This document shows positions 13,114 through 25,210 of a DNA stretch of 64,000 bases, piece by piece. The stretch is from contig NC_063279.1 of assembly GCF_910591885.1 (NCBI RefSeq), positions 11,098,001 to 11,162,000 on the forward strand, given 5' to 3'. The stretch is from Bombus terrestris. Lineage: Eukaryota > Arthropoda > Insecta > Hymenoptera > Apidae. Position 1 is the first letter of the stretch; every line of letters begins with the position of its first letter. Position numbers and translations under genes: made by a program. Below the pieces are notes generated by a model. The model searched no databases. It was not told the origin of the DNA and saw only the letters and a program-made list of their open reading frames with translations.

Positions 13114-13777
13114 CTGCACGAACCGAGAACCTTACTCAGAATTCGTTATTCCTTCGTTTCGAGCATATTCTTAGACAGTTTTTCTATTGAATATAGTATG
13201 ATGAAAAAGAATGGTACAAAGATGATAGAAGTAGCTAATGGATATTGTGTGATAATAATTTAAGTTTGGAAAATATGTGTCGATCTTTTGAAATTAGGAA
13301 TGATCCTACGCGAATATAGATGATGAGAATATATAATATCGAATAAAAATTCAATTATTGCATATATTATGCAATTAAAGTTACTGTGCTAATTTCCTTT
13401 GCTGTATCGTGCCGATTATCTCAAGTTTTCCTCCATGATATTGAATTTCTCTATCTGAATATACTTAAATATAATTAAAAATGACTGTATATGAATATAG
13501 CTAACGAAGAAAATGCAATATTGAAGAAAAATTAAATTATTGCATACTCTTTTTAAATTAATTATCAAACTCATTTCTATTATACGTTACCAAAAGATAC
13601 TCAACCTGTTAACATCTTATTAAATATAAAAACGATGCTCTCTAGAGTTATATGCATCTAATAAAACGAAAAAGGATATCATATCGCTAATTATTTTTCG
13701 CATAGGAGTTTCAACACGACATCGATTTAAAATTGGATTCGAGACGAAGGAAACCAAGGCTGAAATTTATTTCCTAC
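13114..13777 (-). other. ap: Intron splitting the homeodomain
   Basis: A 664-bp AT-rich intron in phase 0, with donor CAG|GTAGGA and acceptor TGCAG|G. It interrupts the homeodomain between Q46 and V47. Reading through the donor gives a nonsense tail, which supports the splice. Nothing else is seen in it. Confidence 0.9.
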
Positions 13778-14013
13778 CTGAAGCACCCTCTTCGAGAGCC
13801 CCGTCTTCTGCGCCAGTTGCTTGAGGTCCTTCGCGTCGGGGTTCTGATTTATAGCAAAATAATTCTTCATCGTCCGCAACTGATGGTGCTTGAAGCTCGT
13901 TCTCATCCGCTTCGTTCGCTGGCTCTGATGCACCGGCCCGGGAGAACCGACAGACGCTTCGTACGCCGCCAAAGATTCCATGGACGAGGACAGTTCGGTT
14001 GGGTGAAGCAGCT
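13778..14013 (-). CDS. ap: apterous/LHX2/9-type gene, exon with first part of the homeodomain
   Basis: Acceptor GGTTGCAG precedes the exon. Its first two bases complete a Glu codon begun by the single G that ends the previous exon. It encodes residues 240-318: a Ser/Glu-rich spacer (LLHPTELSSSMESLAAYEAS), then homeodomain residues 1-46. The stretch starting TKRMRTSFKHHQLRTMK and running through NPDAKDLKQLAQKTG to KRVLQ is nearly identical to LHX9 and fly Apterous. Small differences include Asn at homeodomain position 18 (Ser in LHX9) and Ser at 41 (Thr in LHX9). Helix 1 and helix 2 are here and helix 3 is completed by the next exon. Donor is CAG|GTAGGA. This homeodomain binds TAATTA-type sites in the family; that role is from family knowledge. 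Confidence 0.96.
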
Positions 14014-17000
14014 CTGCAACCAAATTACCTTCCTTTATTCGATATTTCAATCCCTTCCTCCGGTTTATACTGTTGGATATTTAATTGGACGGCTTGGAAT
14101 TTAGGAAATATTAAATTCCTTGATATTTCTTCGAAAGCTTGATTTATTCGATTCACTGCTGCATATGAAAAAGCTATCGTACAATATAAGATAAAATGAA
14201 AATAGGCCATGATCTATTTAAGAGCTTAACAAACCAACAAAAAGTCTCACTCTCAGTTCAAATGTTTTTCTCTGTGTTTTTGCGATGATTAAAATACCAA
14301 TACGAAGATCTAAAGAGCATATTCGATGTGAAGATCATTTTTTATAGAATAGAAGAAATCTAACGTAGAATAAAAGACGCTTGAATTCTAACTTTTCCAA
14401 CTAAATTAGTCGATAGTATTTTTTATATTTATGCAATATCTATAGTGTCAAGATAAAAGTTTATGTATCATACGTAATGTTTGGTGCATTGAAGAGATTT
14501 AATGCGGAATAAACAGTGGTTGAATTTTAACTTTCTCAAGAAAATTAACGACCGATGGGTGTACTGCGCTAATAAATCATCAAACGAAACTAAATGGTCG
14601 TACACACGAGTATAGAGTTCAAGAGTGTCGAGCATCTGTTACAAAGATTTTTTAGTCCTGTCGGCTTATCGGATACGCGAAAGAAGTTCAGTCATGTTTG
14701 ATGTAAAAAGATTGGACAGCAAAGCTGGAGAAAAAAGCAGACGACGATCGGACGACACAGAACGGCCGATGCTAAATGAGAAGATTCCAGTCTGATCGTT
14801 ACAGAACGCTCGTGATCCATCAATCGGTACTAGGCGACTATCTGACCTATCTATCGAACGATTTGTTCTTCTGTTTGGCGACAATCGTCAAACAACGATC
14901 TTCAAAAAGGATCATATTTTTTTCCGGACGATAGAAGATGGTTGATCACCATTGGTGAAGAAAGTTTAGAAACAGATCAACAAATTAGATATGACTTATC
15001 TTCATCACTTATCTTCATCTCTTTTTGAAATTCTTGATTTTTTACAAAAGTACTTTTAACGTTCTAATCAAATCTTTATATATCAGATTGAAACGAGAAA
15101 TAACATTATATCAAGAATAATTCTTTTAGATAATATCTCTATCGTTTTTCTTACGAATTACAAGGCAGTCCGCTTCTTTAAAGTCCGGCTTGTTTAAATA
15201 ATTCTTTTATATTTTCCTCAAACTAAAATAATTCATTAAAAACAAAGAAAATTTCGACTGAATTTTTCCCTATAATTAGGAAAAAAATCACACGTTGTTA
15301 AACAGAATTATCCAAAGATGACCACTTAGTCATTTCTTTCAATCGTGATGATACAACAAGATATTTCACATGCAATTTAATGTTATTCAAAGATCGTTTA
15401 TTTCATAGTTTTCCATCTTATCGACGCTATATACGACATTCTGCCATGAAGAAAGCGAACCGGACATATCAAGAACAATCGCTCAAGATTCAATCCCAAC
15501 TTTACTCGTTCCATCTATAATCCAACCCCCGCTCGTCTTATCTCAAAGCTAGCCAAAACTCTGGCCACCGATTCTTCAGCGTCAGCATGTTCGCGAACCA
15601 TCTAAATCTTTCCACAAGATCGACCGATCGATCTTCGTTCTCTTCTCTTCCTCCAACCCCTGTCCACGGAAAGCCGGCGGTACATCTGTGTGCACGCGAA
15701 ACGAATTTCCGCGCACGTAAGCGCTGTTGCAGCTCGGGCAACAGCAGCGTCGTCGTGCCCGTGGATAAAAGCAGCGCGAGAGTATCGAAAGAGGGACGAC
15801 ATCGGTGTGCAACCGTTCAGTGCCGTTGCAAGTTGCAGTTGTTGCGCGCCGGCGGAGCGAAGGAACGCATCCAATAAATAAGACGACGAGGGTAACCATT
15901 GAATTCAATCGGAGAGAAAGAACGGGTTCCAGGCGACGTTCGTGGACAGGCGAGCGCGCGCAAGGGGGATGGGGCGACGGGGGGAACACCCGACCAGAAG
16001 TAAATCCCCGAGCACGTATCCGCCATTACTGTTTATTGTCCCGAACTTCCATTCCCTACGGACGCGACGAGCTGTTCTCCGCGTTCTGGCTCGCGATCCA
16101 GAAAAGAGAAGAACCGCTCTCGCGGACGGCCACACCGCCAGTGGAATTTGTTTTGTTCGCCGGGGTGAACGACATCGATTTTTGTTTCTATATAAGTTGG
16201 CATCGTGTTTGGAAAAGTCGTGATTCGATAGGGATTGTATAATACTTTGGGGAATTTCTTGCTAGGGAGAGGTTGAGAGTCCGTAACTGAGTGCTGATGG
16301 ATTGATTATAAAGTTGATTTTGTTGATTTAGTATGCGGTATTTGTTGCTGATGAAGCAATAATTTCTTGCGTTCTTCGTATGGCTTGGCTTTTTAGTGTT
16401 AATCGAGAAATAGGCCCGATTCGGTAGTAAGATATAGAGATAGTTCACTGAAGTATTGCAAGAAACTGGAATAGGACATACTAAGGGTTGATGTTGATGA
16501 AATACTTTCTCATTGGTGAATTTTCTATGGGTTGAGCGAACACGAAGTAACGATTCTTTGTGTTTTTGATCCAGATAGGTTTATTTCGAATAAACTTGAT
16601 ATATCTTGATATTTGAATAAACTTGACATGATCTGCGAAGAACAGATGGAACGATAATAAAAAACATCATTTCAAAAAATGAAATGACGCAACAAACTAC
16701 CATTGCAATCTACGGAAGCATCGCTTATTTCTCAACAATTTCACGTTAAACTTAATGAAATATCCTACACTCTGACTCGTTACGTTAAATCACACCCAGC
16801 CCAAAGAACCCATTTTTCCTCCAATCTTTCGTTCCATTATCCACAAAAAAGGTTAAAGAAAATTGTGGCTCTCGGTGACTCCGTTCAATTCCCAAACGGA
16901 TCGCTTTCCCTAGAACCAACTCTATCAATAAACTCGAGCGAACGGCCCTGCAAAAGGAATACGCAAGTTTTTTCATCGAACTGGCCTGGTTCCCAAGCTG

Positions 17001-20000
17001 AGTCTCCCTGCGTGGCGGGAGGACGAGGGGTAAACGGCAGTTAGAGGTAGGGGAATAGAGGAGATGGGGTATCGAGGACGGTTTTCGTGGTTCAAGAATG
17101 AGATTACAATTTGTCAGGTCCGGGCTAGAGGCCGAAATCACGCGGATGGCACGGATGGTCGACGACGAGGGCCGTCTTCGAGTCGGCAAGAAACTCACGC
17201 AGGCGGCATTATAGTGTTCCGCCGGCCATTCTGCTGGCTGCGGCCACGTATTGGCCACGGCAGCATTCTTTTCCTGCCAGATCGGCCAATCGATGCATCT
17301 CGCCACCGATACCCATCTGTCACTGTCCGCGGAGCCTAGCCTTTTCTCCGTTCGCGCGACCGGCGTGCCTCGAGTTCGAATCCCCCGACGAACGGTGAAA
17401 TCGACCGTACCAACGCCCGTGTTAACTCTTCTTCCGGTATTTGGGGAAATTTTCAGTGAGGTTTGAGAGTCCCTTTATGGTTAGTTTGGTGGGAAAAGGT
17501 ATTATCGGAGGATGAAATCCGGGAAGAATCATGACAATCGATTTGAACTGTGTTGTATCATTAGATAATGTACGTCATTTGAGATGAAAAGTAAAAAATT
17601 AAGTTAACAATGTTGTTAGTAAAAAAAGAGGGCTATTTATTGTTATTACACACCTTTCTTTATAAGAAACTTGGATATACTGTTTATTATATTTTGTTAT
17701 CTTCTATATCGTTCTATTGAAACTGTGGGTATCTCATATTTTCTCGCGTGTTATGTATATTCTGTACAATTAAATTCTCCATAAATGCGTAAACGTTCAC
17801 AGTTTACGTACAACACGAACTTTACTCCTTCAACTTTCTCCAAAACGATTACTAAATTGCTTTAAATAAACCTCTTAAGGACGATCTTCCAACAAAAACG
17901 CACGGAACCTGTAGAAAATATACTTCGCGAAATGACCGCTCTGCCTGTTGGACAAACAGAAACGAAGTCTCTGAAGGGAGCTAATTTTTCAGCGCCGCAA
18001 GAACCGTAACCGCGGTGGACAAAGGTATTTTCGGTGGCGGAGAAACGACGGCCTTATCGTGGTCGCAATTCCAGCGATTCATCGAACGCGCCTGCCGACG
18101 TCCAGACGGAATAGTTCGAGGGATCCGGTGGATCGTCCGGCAAAAAGTGTCCCAATTATATATAAAGACAATAAAACGCGAACCAGTCGGTCGGTTCCCA
18201 CCCCGACCAAGGCTGCGCGTCGCTCAAACTGGACTCTTCATGGCCGATTTTATGGCTGTTGATCGTAAATTCCGACCCCGGTAGCCCGAAAGTGATTCTC
18301 TGTGATCGCGCGTCGATTATAAAATAACCGGGGACGATGGCGAGCGAGGCCTCGAAACGTCGTAAACATCGTGAAACAAACGAGACGCGGGGATATCGCG
18401 AACGAAAACGTTGTCGCACCGACAAACGAGCCTGTTCCACGAGGGCATTAAACGAATTTACCGCGGTGGTGATTTTTGGGGGATCGCGCCGTGCGATCTT
18501 GCTTCCGGGGGTAGTAAATGTCTCGGTGAATTAACCCTTGCATGGCATAATAAAACGGAGAAGAATTCAAAATGAAAGGTTCAGAGAATAATTGTTTCTT
18601 TGTCGTCGAAATTTATTGCACTTTTAATATCAAACGCGGCGAACACGTATTCGTATTTCTTCGAACGTATTTGTTCATGGACAATAAATTTTGATTTCCT
18701 TGTGTATAATAATGTTTGAAACTTGAAATTTATTCTTGAAACCAAGCGAGATTGCTGTGATATGCTTAGCTTCTTGTTATCAGAAACAGCCTGCATACGA
18801 ATTTAAGGATTTATTACGTTACTCGTAATAAATGTCAGAATGATATAAAATGAGAACAGCCGTTTAGCATCCACAAATCTTCACAAACGGTCTACTCTTT
18901 CATCTTTCTTTCGATCCTTCGTTTCTTCGTTCTCATCGGTAAAGGGGCCAGCGAAACGTTTTCCGGCGTATCGAGCAAGCCAATTTAAGCATCGAGTCCA
19001 ATTGGAAGCAGCCGCGACGACCAAATGCGTGGACACATTGGCGAACGAGTGGCTGGCCGTTTGTTCGATTGGTTCTCGAAAAGGAAAACCGTTCGACCGG
19101 CTGGCACATGTCCGACACGCGAAACAAAGAGTGCGCTTCGGCCGTGTCGTGTCTCGTGCACTCGCACACTTGGATCATGGATCAATTAGACAGCCGGTGA
19201 AAATTCCGTCGAAGAATTCCGCTTGTATGTCGATGAGGGAACGCCTAACGAGGCGAGCGAGAACAATCTCCGGCCGATTCGCGGTCCGCGATCCTCGAAA
19301 GCACGGGCAAATGTTTGCACACCGAAGGAACCAGCCATTATACTCATTGCTCGGCAAATAATGCAACTCCCCCGACTCACTTGCTCGATTCGAGGGATGG
19401 AGAGCAGAGAAACAGAAAACTGGTACTACTAGGTGGTTTCGAAAGAGAGAAAGAGGAAAAGAGTTTCGCGCGTGCACATATTGAACGGAGAGAAAAAGAG
19501 AGATGAAAGAAAACGAGATCACGAACGAGAGTACCACGTGTTCCCATGGTTTTAAGACCTACGTTTGAAAGCACACCCCCGTTTACCATCCGGCCCAATT
19601 ATCCCTCTGGCAACCCCTTCCATCCCTCTTTTACGTTCTCGCGTTGTTTCACCACTGCCAATTACACGTATTTGCGTCCTCAGGCAGCCAGCCCAGCCGA
19701 GACTGGATTCTTGTGAATTCTTTATTGTTTCGACTATACGACGGGAGGAACAAAGGGCCCCGGGGCCGACGTTTTTCTTCGTCCCTCGCCTATTTCTCTT
19801 TGCCCTCTGTCGCCCGCGCGATTAATCGATCCGCGGTACGATGGTGCAGACGTCGCGTCCTTCCGATCGAACCCAGAGATCGATATTTCTCATGTATTTC
19901 CCATTGCTTTCTCAATGATGAAACTGTATATTTTTTGGAACTCGTTCTCCAGTTCAAGTAATATTCCTCTGCCGTTCTTACGTTTAATTAAATCATTTCT

Positions 20001-20436
20001 ATCTAAGGAGAAAATGTTACTGTCGTTAAATAAATTCATATATTGAATATATGGTCAGCTGATATGATTCAGTGATAAATAAGCAACAAATACACTGGGA
20101 ATATTTATGAATTTATGGGGAATCTTAATGTGTGATAATATACAGGCTGCATATAACATGCAAAAATATAGGCACACAATACAGGAACAAAACAAGTCTG
20201 TATTTAAATTCTCCGTATTTCTTTAATTATAATCGCAAGAATACTTTGCATTAAAAATCTTGCCTAACGCCTGGTCTTGCATTGTAAAAATATTCTATCG
20301 TCGATTTGGTCCACACAACGTCAATTGAGAATCAGTCAAACAATCTTCAAAAATTCGACGAAAGGAAAATACATAACGGAGAAACAATAATCAGAAAATA
20401 ACAAATAATTGAAAAGAAGAGTAAAATGTAACTCAC
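14014..20436 (-). other. ap: Large intron between linker exon and homeodomain exon
   Basis: A 6.4-kb intron in phase 1. It is mostly AT-rich, with CpG-rich patches around 15.6-16.1, 17.0-17.4, 18.0-18.5 and 18.9-19.4 kb. Overlapping open frames in those patches on both strands match no family I recognise. No transposon or RNA gene is visible. Such patches could be intronic enhancers, but nothing in the sequence proves it. Confidence 0.75.
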
Positions 20437-20669
20437 CAAGGGCTCCAGCGGCCAGCCTCATCGTGACAGGTAACTCGGATCCGGTGACTTCCGACAACTT
20501 CCTCTTTCTGGGGCGACCCTTCTGCACGGTACCGGATGAGGTGATCGGGCTCTGCTCCGCGGCGCTGTAATAAGCCGGAAGCGGCGACACTCCCGGCGAG
20601 CCGATGTCCTCGATATTGCTGGCTGCGCTCCCGTAATCCCCCGCGCAGCACAGCAACTCGTAGTGAGGT
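20437..20669 (-). CDS. ap: apterous/LHX2/9-type gene, linker exon with the GRPRKRK motif
   Basis: This exon completes the second LIM domain and links it to the homeodomain. Its first base completes the Arg codon of YCR, and the following PHYE supplies the final zinc ligand of LIM2 (C-x2-H, His at residue 164). It then carries an Ala/Gly/Ser-rich stretch with IEDIGSPGVSPLPAYY and, near the middle, TVQKGRPRKRK. That basic motif is essentially identical to LHX9 and matches QKGRPRKRK in fly Apterous. It may act as a nuclear localisation or AT-hook-like element (inference). The exon encodes residues 162-240 and ends CTTG|GTGAGT in phase 1. The acceptor reads CCCAAG rather than CAG or TAG (see findings), but frame, family alignment and the zinc ligand all require it here. 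Confidence 0.9.
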
Positions 20670-21762
20670 CTTGGGACCGACCAGCTCGTCATTCGTGAAC
20701 CTTGCTGTCGAGTATTTCAGTGGCGACCCTGCGTTATCCTCCGAGTTCGATGAACGCGCGAACGCGATCACGCTCGCGAGAGGAGATAGACGAACGGCAA
20801 GGCCGCTTCCCGCCCACAATCGAATCGATGGATCGGCGAATCCAGCGTTTTATCATAGATCCTTTTGCAACCCTCCATTCCGTTAATCCGTAATTTTGTT
20901 TAAATAGATCGCGCGATTTTCAAACTTACGTCGTTCTTTCTTTTGTTTTTTCGACGAGTAACTTTCCTTTCGAAATTTTTCAAACTTTGTACCAGAGGAA
21001 ATCATCTACTTCTACAGTTTTTAACCGCTCTTTCATTCCTACCCTTCGCACGAGAAATATGCAAATACATCCCCATTTAGCGTTTTCCACAGACATAAAG
21101 TAAAACAACTTTCAGGTAAATAAAATGTACGTGCTATTGACTCTCGCGTCAAAATCTTTTTTGTATGGAACTTTAAATTTCCTAACAACAAAGCTAGTTT
21201 CTAAATTTCTCAATTCCCCTTCCAGCCTCACTCTTTACAAAACAATCGACTACCGCGCGTTGCGCGTTACATCTACTCGATACCTCTTTCCTTAGACATA
21301 AACAGTCATCTTGAGAGATCACTCTGTCAATCATAGGTCCTGTACTAAACTTCTCTTCCCTGAGCTTCCTACTGACGATTATTCGCGTGAAACCCTTGCT
21401 GATGTATCGTGAACGCGGATCGATGCGCAATACGCACGAGCAGCGTTGATAAGCCGGCGAGAGTGGCGGTCGAATCGATCTCGCGGAGCGGCAAGCGGCA
21501 CCGCGACGTCTTTCTCTTTACGAGAGCGCGCGTCGAGCTCGACTCTCTGTCTCTCTCCGTTTATATCTCTCTTTCGATCCTGTTTCTGAGAATAGAAAAA
21601 ACCGGATTCACCCGCGCCGGAGGGCTGTCATTAGGCGAGCAGCGAACGATAATAAGTGTCCTACGTCGACGCGCCTCGTGTTTCTGTCACTCTCGTCATC
21701 AAACTCGTTGATAACAAAGAGACGGCCTTTGGAGGATGGTAATTCGGGCTCGTATTTCTCAC
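20670..21762 (-). other. ap: Intron between LIM2 exon and linker exon
   Basis: A 1.1-kb phase-2 intron with a strong donor (AG|GTGAGA) and a weak AAG acceptor that lacks a clear pyrimidine tract. No other feature was seen. Confidence 0.8.
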
Positions 21763-21936
21763 CTACAGTAGACCAGGCCATCCCTCTGCCCGAAATGATC
21801 GCCCTTGTTCAGCGGGGTGCCGCACGAGGCGCATGTAAAACAAGCCACGTGGTACACCAAGTCCCTCGCGCGCATCACCAGCTCCGTCGCGAAGATGCCC
21901 GCTCGACATCGCGAACATCTCGAAACGGCGAACAAC
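21763..21936 (-). CDS. ap: apterous/LHX2/9-type gene, LIM2 exon
   Basis: The exon encodes almost all of the second LIM zinc-binding domain. Acceptor CCGTAG precedes a single G that completes the Arg codon of DYYR from the previous exon. Then follows LFAVSRCSRCRAGI and onward: C111-x2-C114, 18 residues, H-x2-C, C-x2-C, 18 residues and C, with the last ligand (His) in the next exon. ELVMRARDLVYH and KGDHFG match the fly Apterous and vertebrate LHX2/9 LIM2 closely. In the family, tandem LIM domains bind the cofactor Chip/LDB and Beadex/LMO proteins in the nucleus. The exon holds 57 complete codons (residues 105-161) and ends TGTAG|GTGAGA in phase 2. Confidence 0.96.
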   Translation of the reverse strand, partial: VVRRFEMFAMSSGHLRDGAGDAREGLGVPRGLFYMRLVRHPAEQGRSFRAEGWPGLL

Positions 21937-22104
21937 CTACGGATTAAAATTACAAATCTTTTCGATTGACGTATTCTTTTATAGATAATTATTATTATAA
22001 CGATCAGACGTTTATGCATTCGCATGAAACCTAATCCTTCGCGCATGGCATATTTTTTTGGTAGCATCATTAATTTGACAATAGTCGAAGCAATAAATAT
22101 TTGT

Positions 22105-22120
22105 CACCACCATGGTGGTG
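22105..22120. repeat. Perfect 16-bp palindrome CACCACCATGGTGGTG
   Basis: A self-complementary CACCACCATGGTGGTG lies in the LIM1-LIM2 intron. A run of 12 T follows 20 bases later (22141-22152). Confidence 0.7.
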
Positions 22121-24850
22121 CCACCTGACTTCAAAGACAATTTTTTTTTTTTGGAGGTACAGAAGGATACAGGATACGTATAAGATATGAAAATATGTAA
22201 AATATTTAAAGTGAAGTATAGTAAATAGTGGTGATATAAAAATACTGTTGAATTAATTCTATTTATGTTACGCTTCTTTAGTTGAGTTTATAAAAATATG
22301 AAATTGCACCAACATCCACTTTCTAATAATGGGTATCATCCTCGTTTTATACTGCTTCATAGAGAAAGTAATAAGGAAAAGGAGTACAACGTGATTGCTG
22401 TTAACTACTACAGTGGCTGCAAGAAGTTTCCGACCAAAGTTTAATTTTGTTATTTTGTTGGGATAAAGTGTTTCTGAAAATAAAAGATCTACCATCCAAG
22501 TATAACATGTACTGTATCTTACTGTATCTGGCTTCGATGTTGCTACCGATATCGCGTCATTTTCGTAGGCAACGAATGTAATCCACTGTAAATATACAAA
22601 CAAATAAATCAGGTCATTGAGCACGCCGTTTTCACTACAAATTTTTATAATTGAATGAGTTTCAGTACAATAACGTTGTTGCATTCGTTAATGCAATTTA
22701 CGATTGCAACATTTTCCGTTTTGTTCGATCGGAGAAATTCTAACGTGGATTACATTTTCATCCGCGTCGAAGTAGAGTAATGCCCGTGCCTGGTCAGCCG
22801 CTAGTTGATATTATCTCAAGAATGTCTGCTCGTGAATATTGTTGCGATAAGTTTAAGTGTTACATGTGCTACGTCAATACTATTAATTGTTATGCAACAA
22901 TACACAAATAATTCATCATTATTTTTAAATTTCAATCACACTGTTTCCTGAAAATATCTGAATACTTACCATAGAAATTGTTTACGATTACATGTCTGTA
23001 TTATGTACATTATACGAAACTTTCTGGAAGTTTATAACACTGTAACGATACGAGTATCATTACGGACAGAAGATTTTTACAAGCCAAATATTTTTGTAAG
23101 CAAATTTTGTATACATCAAATTTTCCAAAATTGCGCTTCATCAGAAAACTCAACTAATTCTTGCGTGCAAAAGTGCACAAGCTACATAGGCTAATTATCC
23201 ATTGGATATTAACTAAACTCAACATTTATTCGACAAAACCTCTATTTCACTTTTAATAAACCTACAAACACTGGCATAGAGGCACGAACAGAAGCTACAA
23301 GAATATTCCTCTGCGATGAAAATCCTGCAAGATCCCCTTAGCTATCCCATATCCAGCCACGAACACAATGACTCAACTATATCCTACCGGTATCTGTCTA
23401 CCAATCAACCCTCTTAATACGACGGAACCGTTTCGATTCACCGGCAGCAACCGGCTTTCTAAGAGCGTCGCCGTCGTTCCGGGTTCCTTCGAACAGCCTC
23501 GAGCTCTCGATCACGCGTTCTTCGTAGAATCCCCTAATTACAAAATCAACGATCCCGATCGTCGCTCGAATTCATCGATCCTTGCCACTGTTCCCCGTTC
23601 GCGCGCGCACGTGACCTCCCGTTGTTCGTGACTATCGGCTCGAACCAAAATCGGAGAACAATGCAGTTCCCCCTCTGGTTACGTTTTTCTTCCACTAATA
23701 CACCATAACGTCTGCAAAGGGAGGCAGCCAGAGGGGAGTTAGAGAGGGTGGAGTGAAGACAGAGTAGGAAGGTGGGGGTTTCCTCGCCAAGGCTCTCATA
23801 TCGGTTGTCGACGATCGAGGCGAAGTTACAGTTTTCGAAGCGCGAAAACCAAATAGAGACAAAGGGGTTGGCCTGGATATGGATCGTTGCATATTGCATG
23901 GGAGCCGGCTGTATTCTTCTCTAACGAACCGGCAGCATGGAGTTCCAGCCTGCAGGAACACCGGCCTACGGCGTGTTCCACCCTCGTCTGGAATCTCTGA
24001 AACTCGAGGATCGCTGTGATGGCAAGGATAAAGGATGTGGCTTATGGGTGTGAGCAGGTTATACGAGGAATTGCGTTTTAACAGTTCGCTTGAGTATTTT
24101 TCTTCGAACGTGTGATATTTTGAGACATTGCTGATTAGATGTATAATTACAAATCAGGTGGTATTCTTTTGAATAAAATATGTCTAGCATGCAATGGTTA
24201 TCGATTATAATCGTTCGTAACTATTTTAAATTGCAATAGTTTTGAGCTAACACTGCTTTTTAAATTTATCTAAGAATTTATCGTTATTGAGAATTAAATA
24301 TTAATACTTATCTAATGACGTTATTCTAATGCCAATATTACAAATATAAAACGCGAGATATTTCGTCATCCATTCATAATATGTTAAATAACATCATATC
24401 TTTTTTATAGTATACATCATGACTGATTTGCCAATACTCTAATATCTAGAGAGGTTCTTTAAAAATACGATTCTCATCTCCGAAAGAGGGTAGATTCTTT
24501 GACGAGTCGTTTTGCTTGCGGAATATCATATTTCACTGGAAAAAGCCTCGTAAAGAGAAGCTTACGGCTAAAGCCACAGCAAAATGTTGCATTCGTTATT
24601 CCGACTGTCTTTAGCTCAGCAAAGAAACGTTTCAGTTTTCTGGCTGTAACAACGTGTTCGTTGAAAAATCTTCCTCGTCAGACCTGAACTCGTTTTGTTC
24701 CCTTTAATTATTCCGTTTCACCGGGACTTGTGCGGCCTACGTATCACTGATTAGACAATGATTACAGGACCGAAATGGGGAAGCTTGTAACATAATCACC
24801 CTTTTCTCTCATTACAAAAATAACAAGGAAACGATGCTTGAAGATAATAA

Positions 24851-25210
24851 TATAGAAAATATCATTGAATCTTATGATTCTTATGTTTTGTTCTTTTCAC
24901 AATATTTCCCCCTCCATTTCCCTTAATATCGATTAATAAAAAAATCTAAAATGATCATCAATGTAAATATTTTATTTTTCTAACCACAAACTTGTAGCTT
25001 TGTTCATTAATTTATTCATGCATAAGACAGTATAGAAAAGAACATTGGATTCTGTGATTCTGCACAGAATTTTTGTTCGTTCGCTTAACGATACTTCTCC
25101 CTCGCCTCTAAGATCGCTGAAAAAAGATACGTATTGGGAAATCATGTAAATTCTTTATTCTTTTCTAAGAGCAATCTTTGGCTTTGTTAATTAATTCATG
25201 CATAGAACGA
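24851..25210 (+). repeat. Diverged 180-bp tandem duplication in the LIM1-LIM2 intron
   Basis: Copy A (24851-25030) begins TATAGAAAATATCATTGAAT; copy B (25031-25210) begins TATAGAAAAGAACATTGGAT exactly 180 bases later. Further matches at the same offset include TGATTCT, TTTTGTTC, (C/T)CCCTC, ATC-TGTAA, TTTTCTAA and the shared ends TTCATGCATA. Copy ends fall in step at 25030 and 25210. A weaker third copy may precede it: GGGGAAGCTTGTAAC at about 24777 resembles GGGAAATCATGTAAA at 25136. The copies are too diverged for a recent event. Confidence 0.7.

Noticed and set aside
17365..17385. GAGTTCGAATCCC, similar to a tRNA B box
   Set aside because: No matching A box, acceptor stem or anticodon arm lies upstream at the right distance.
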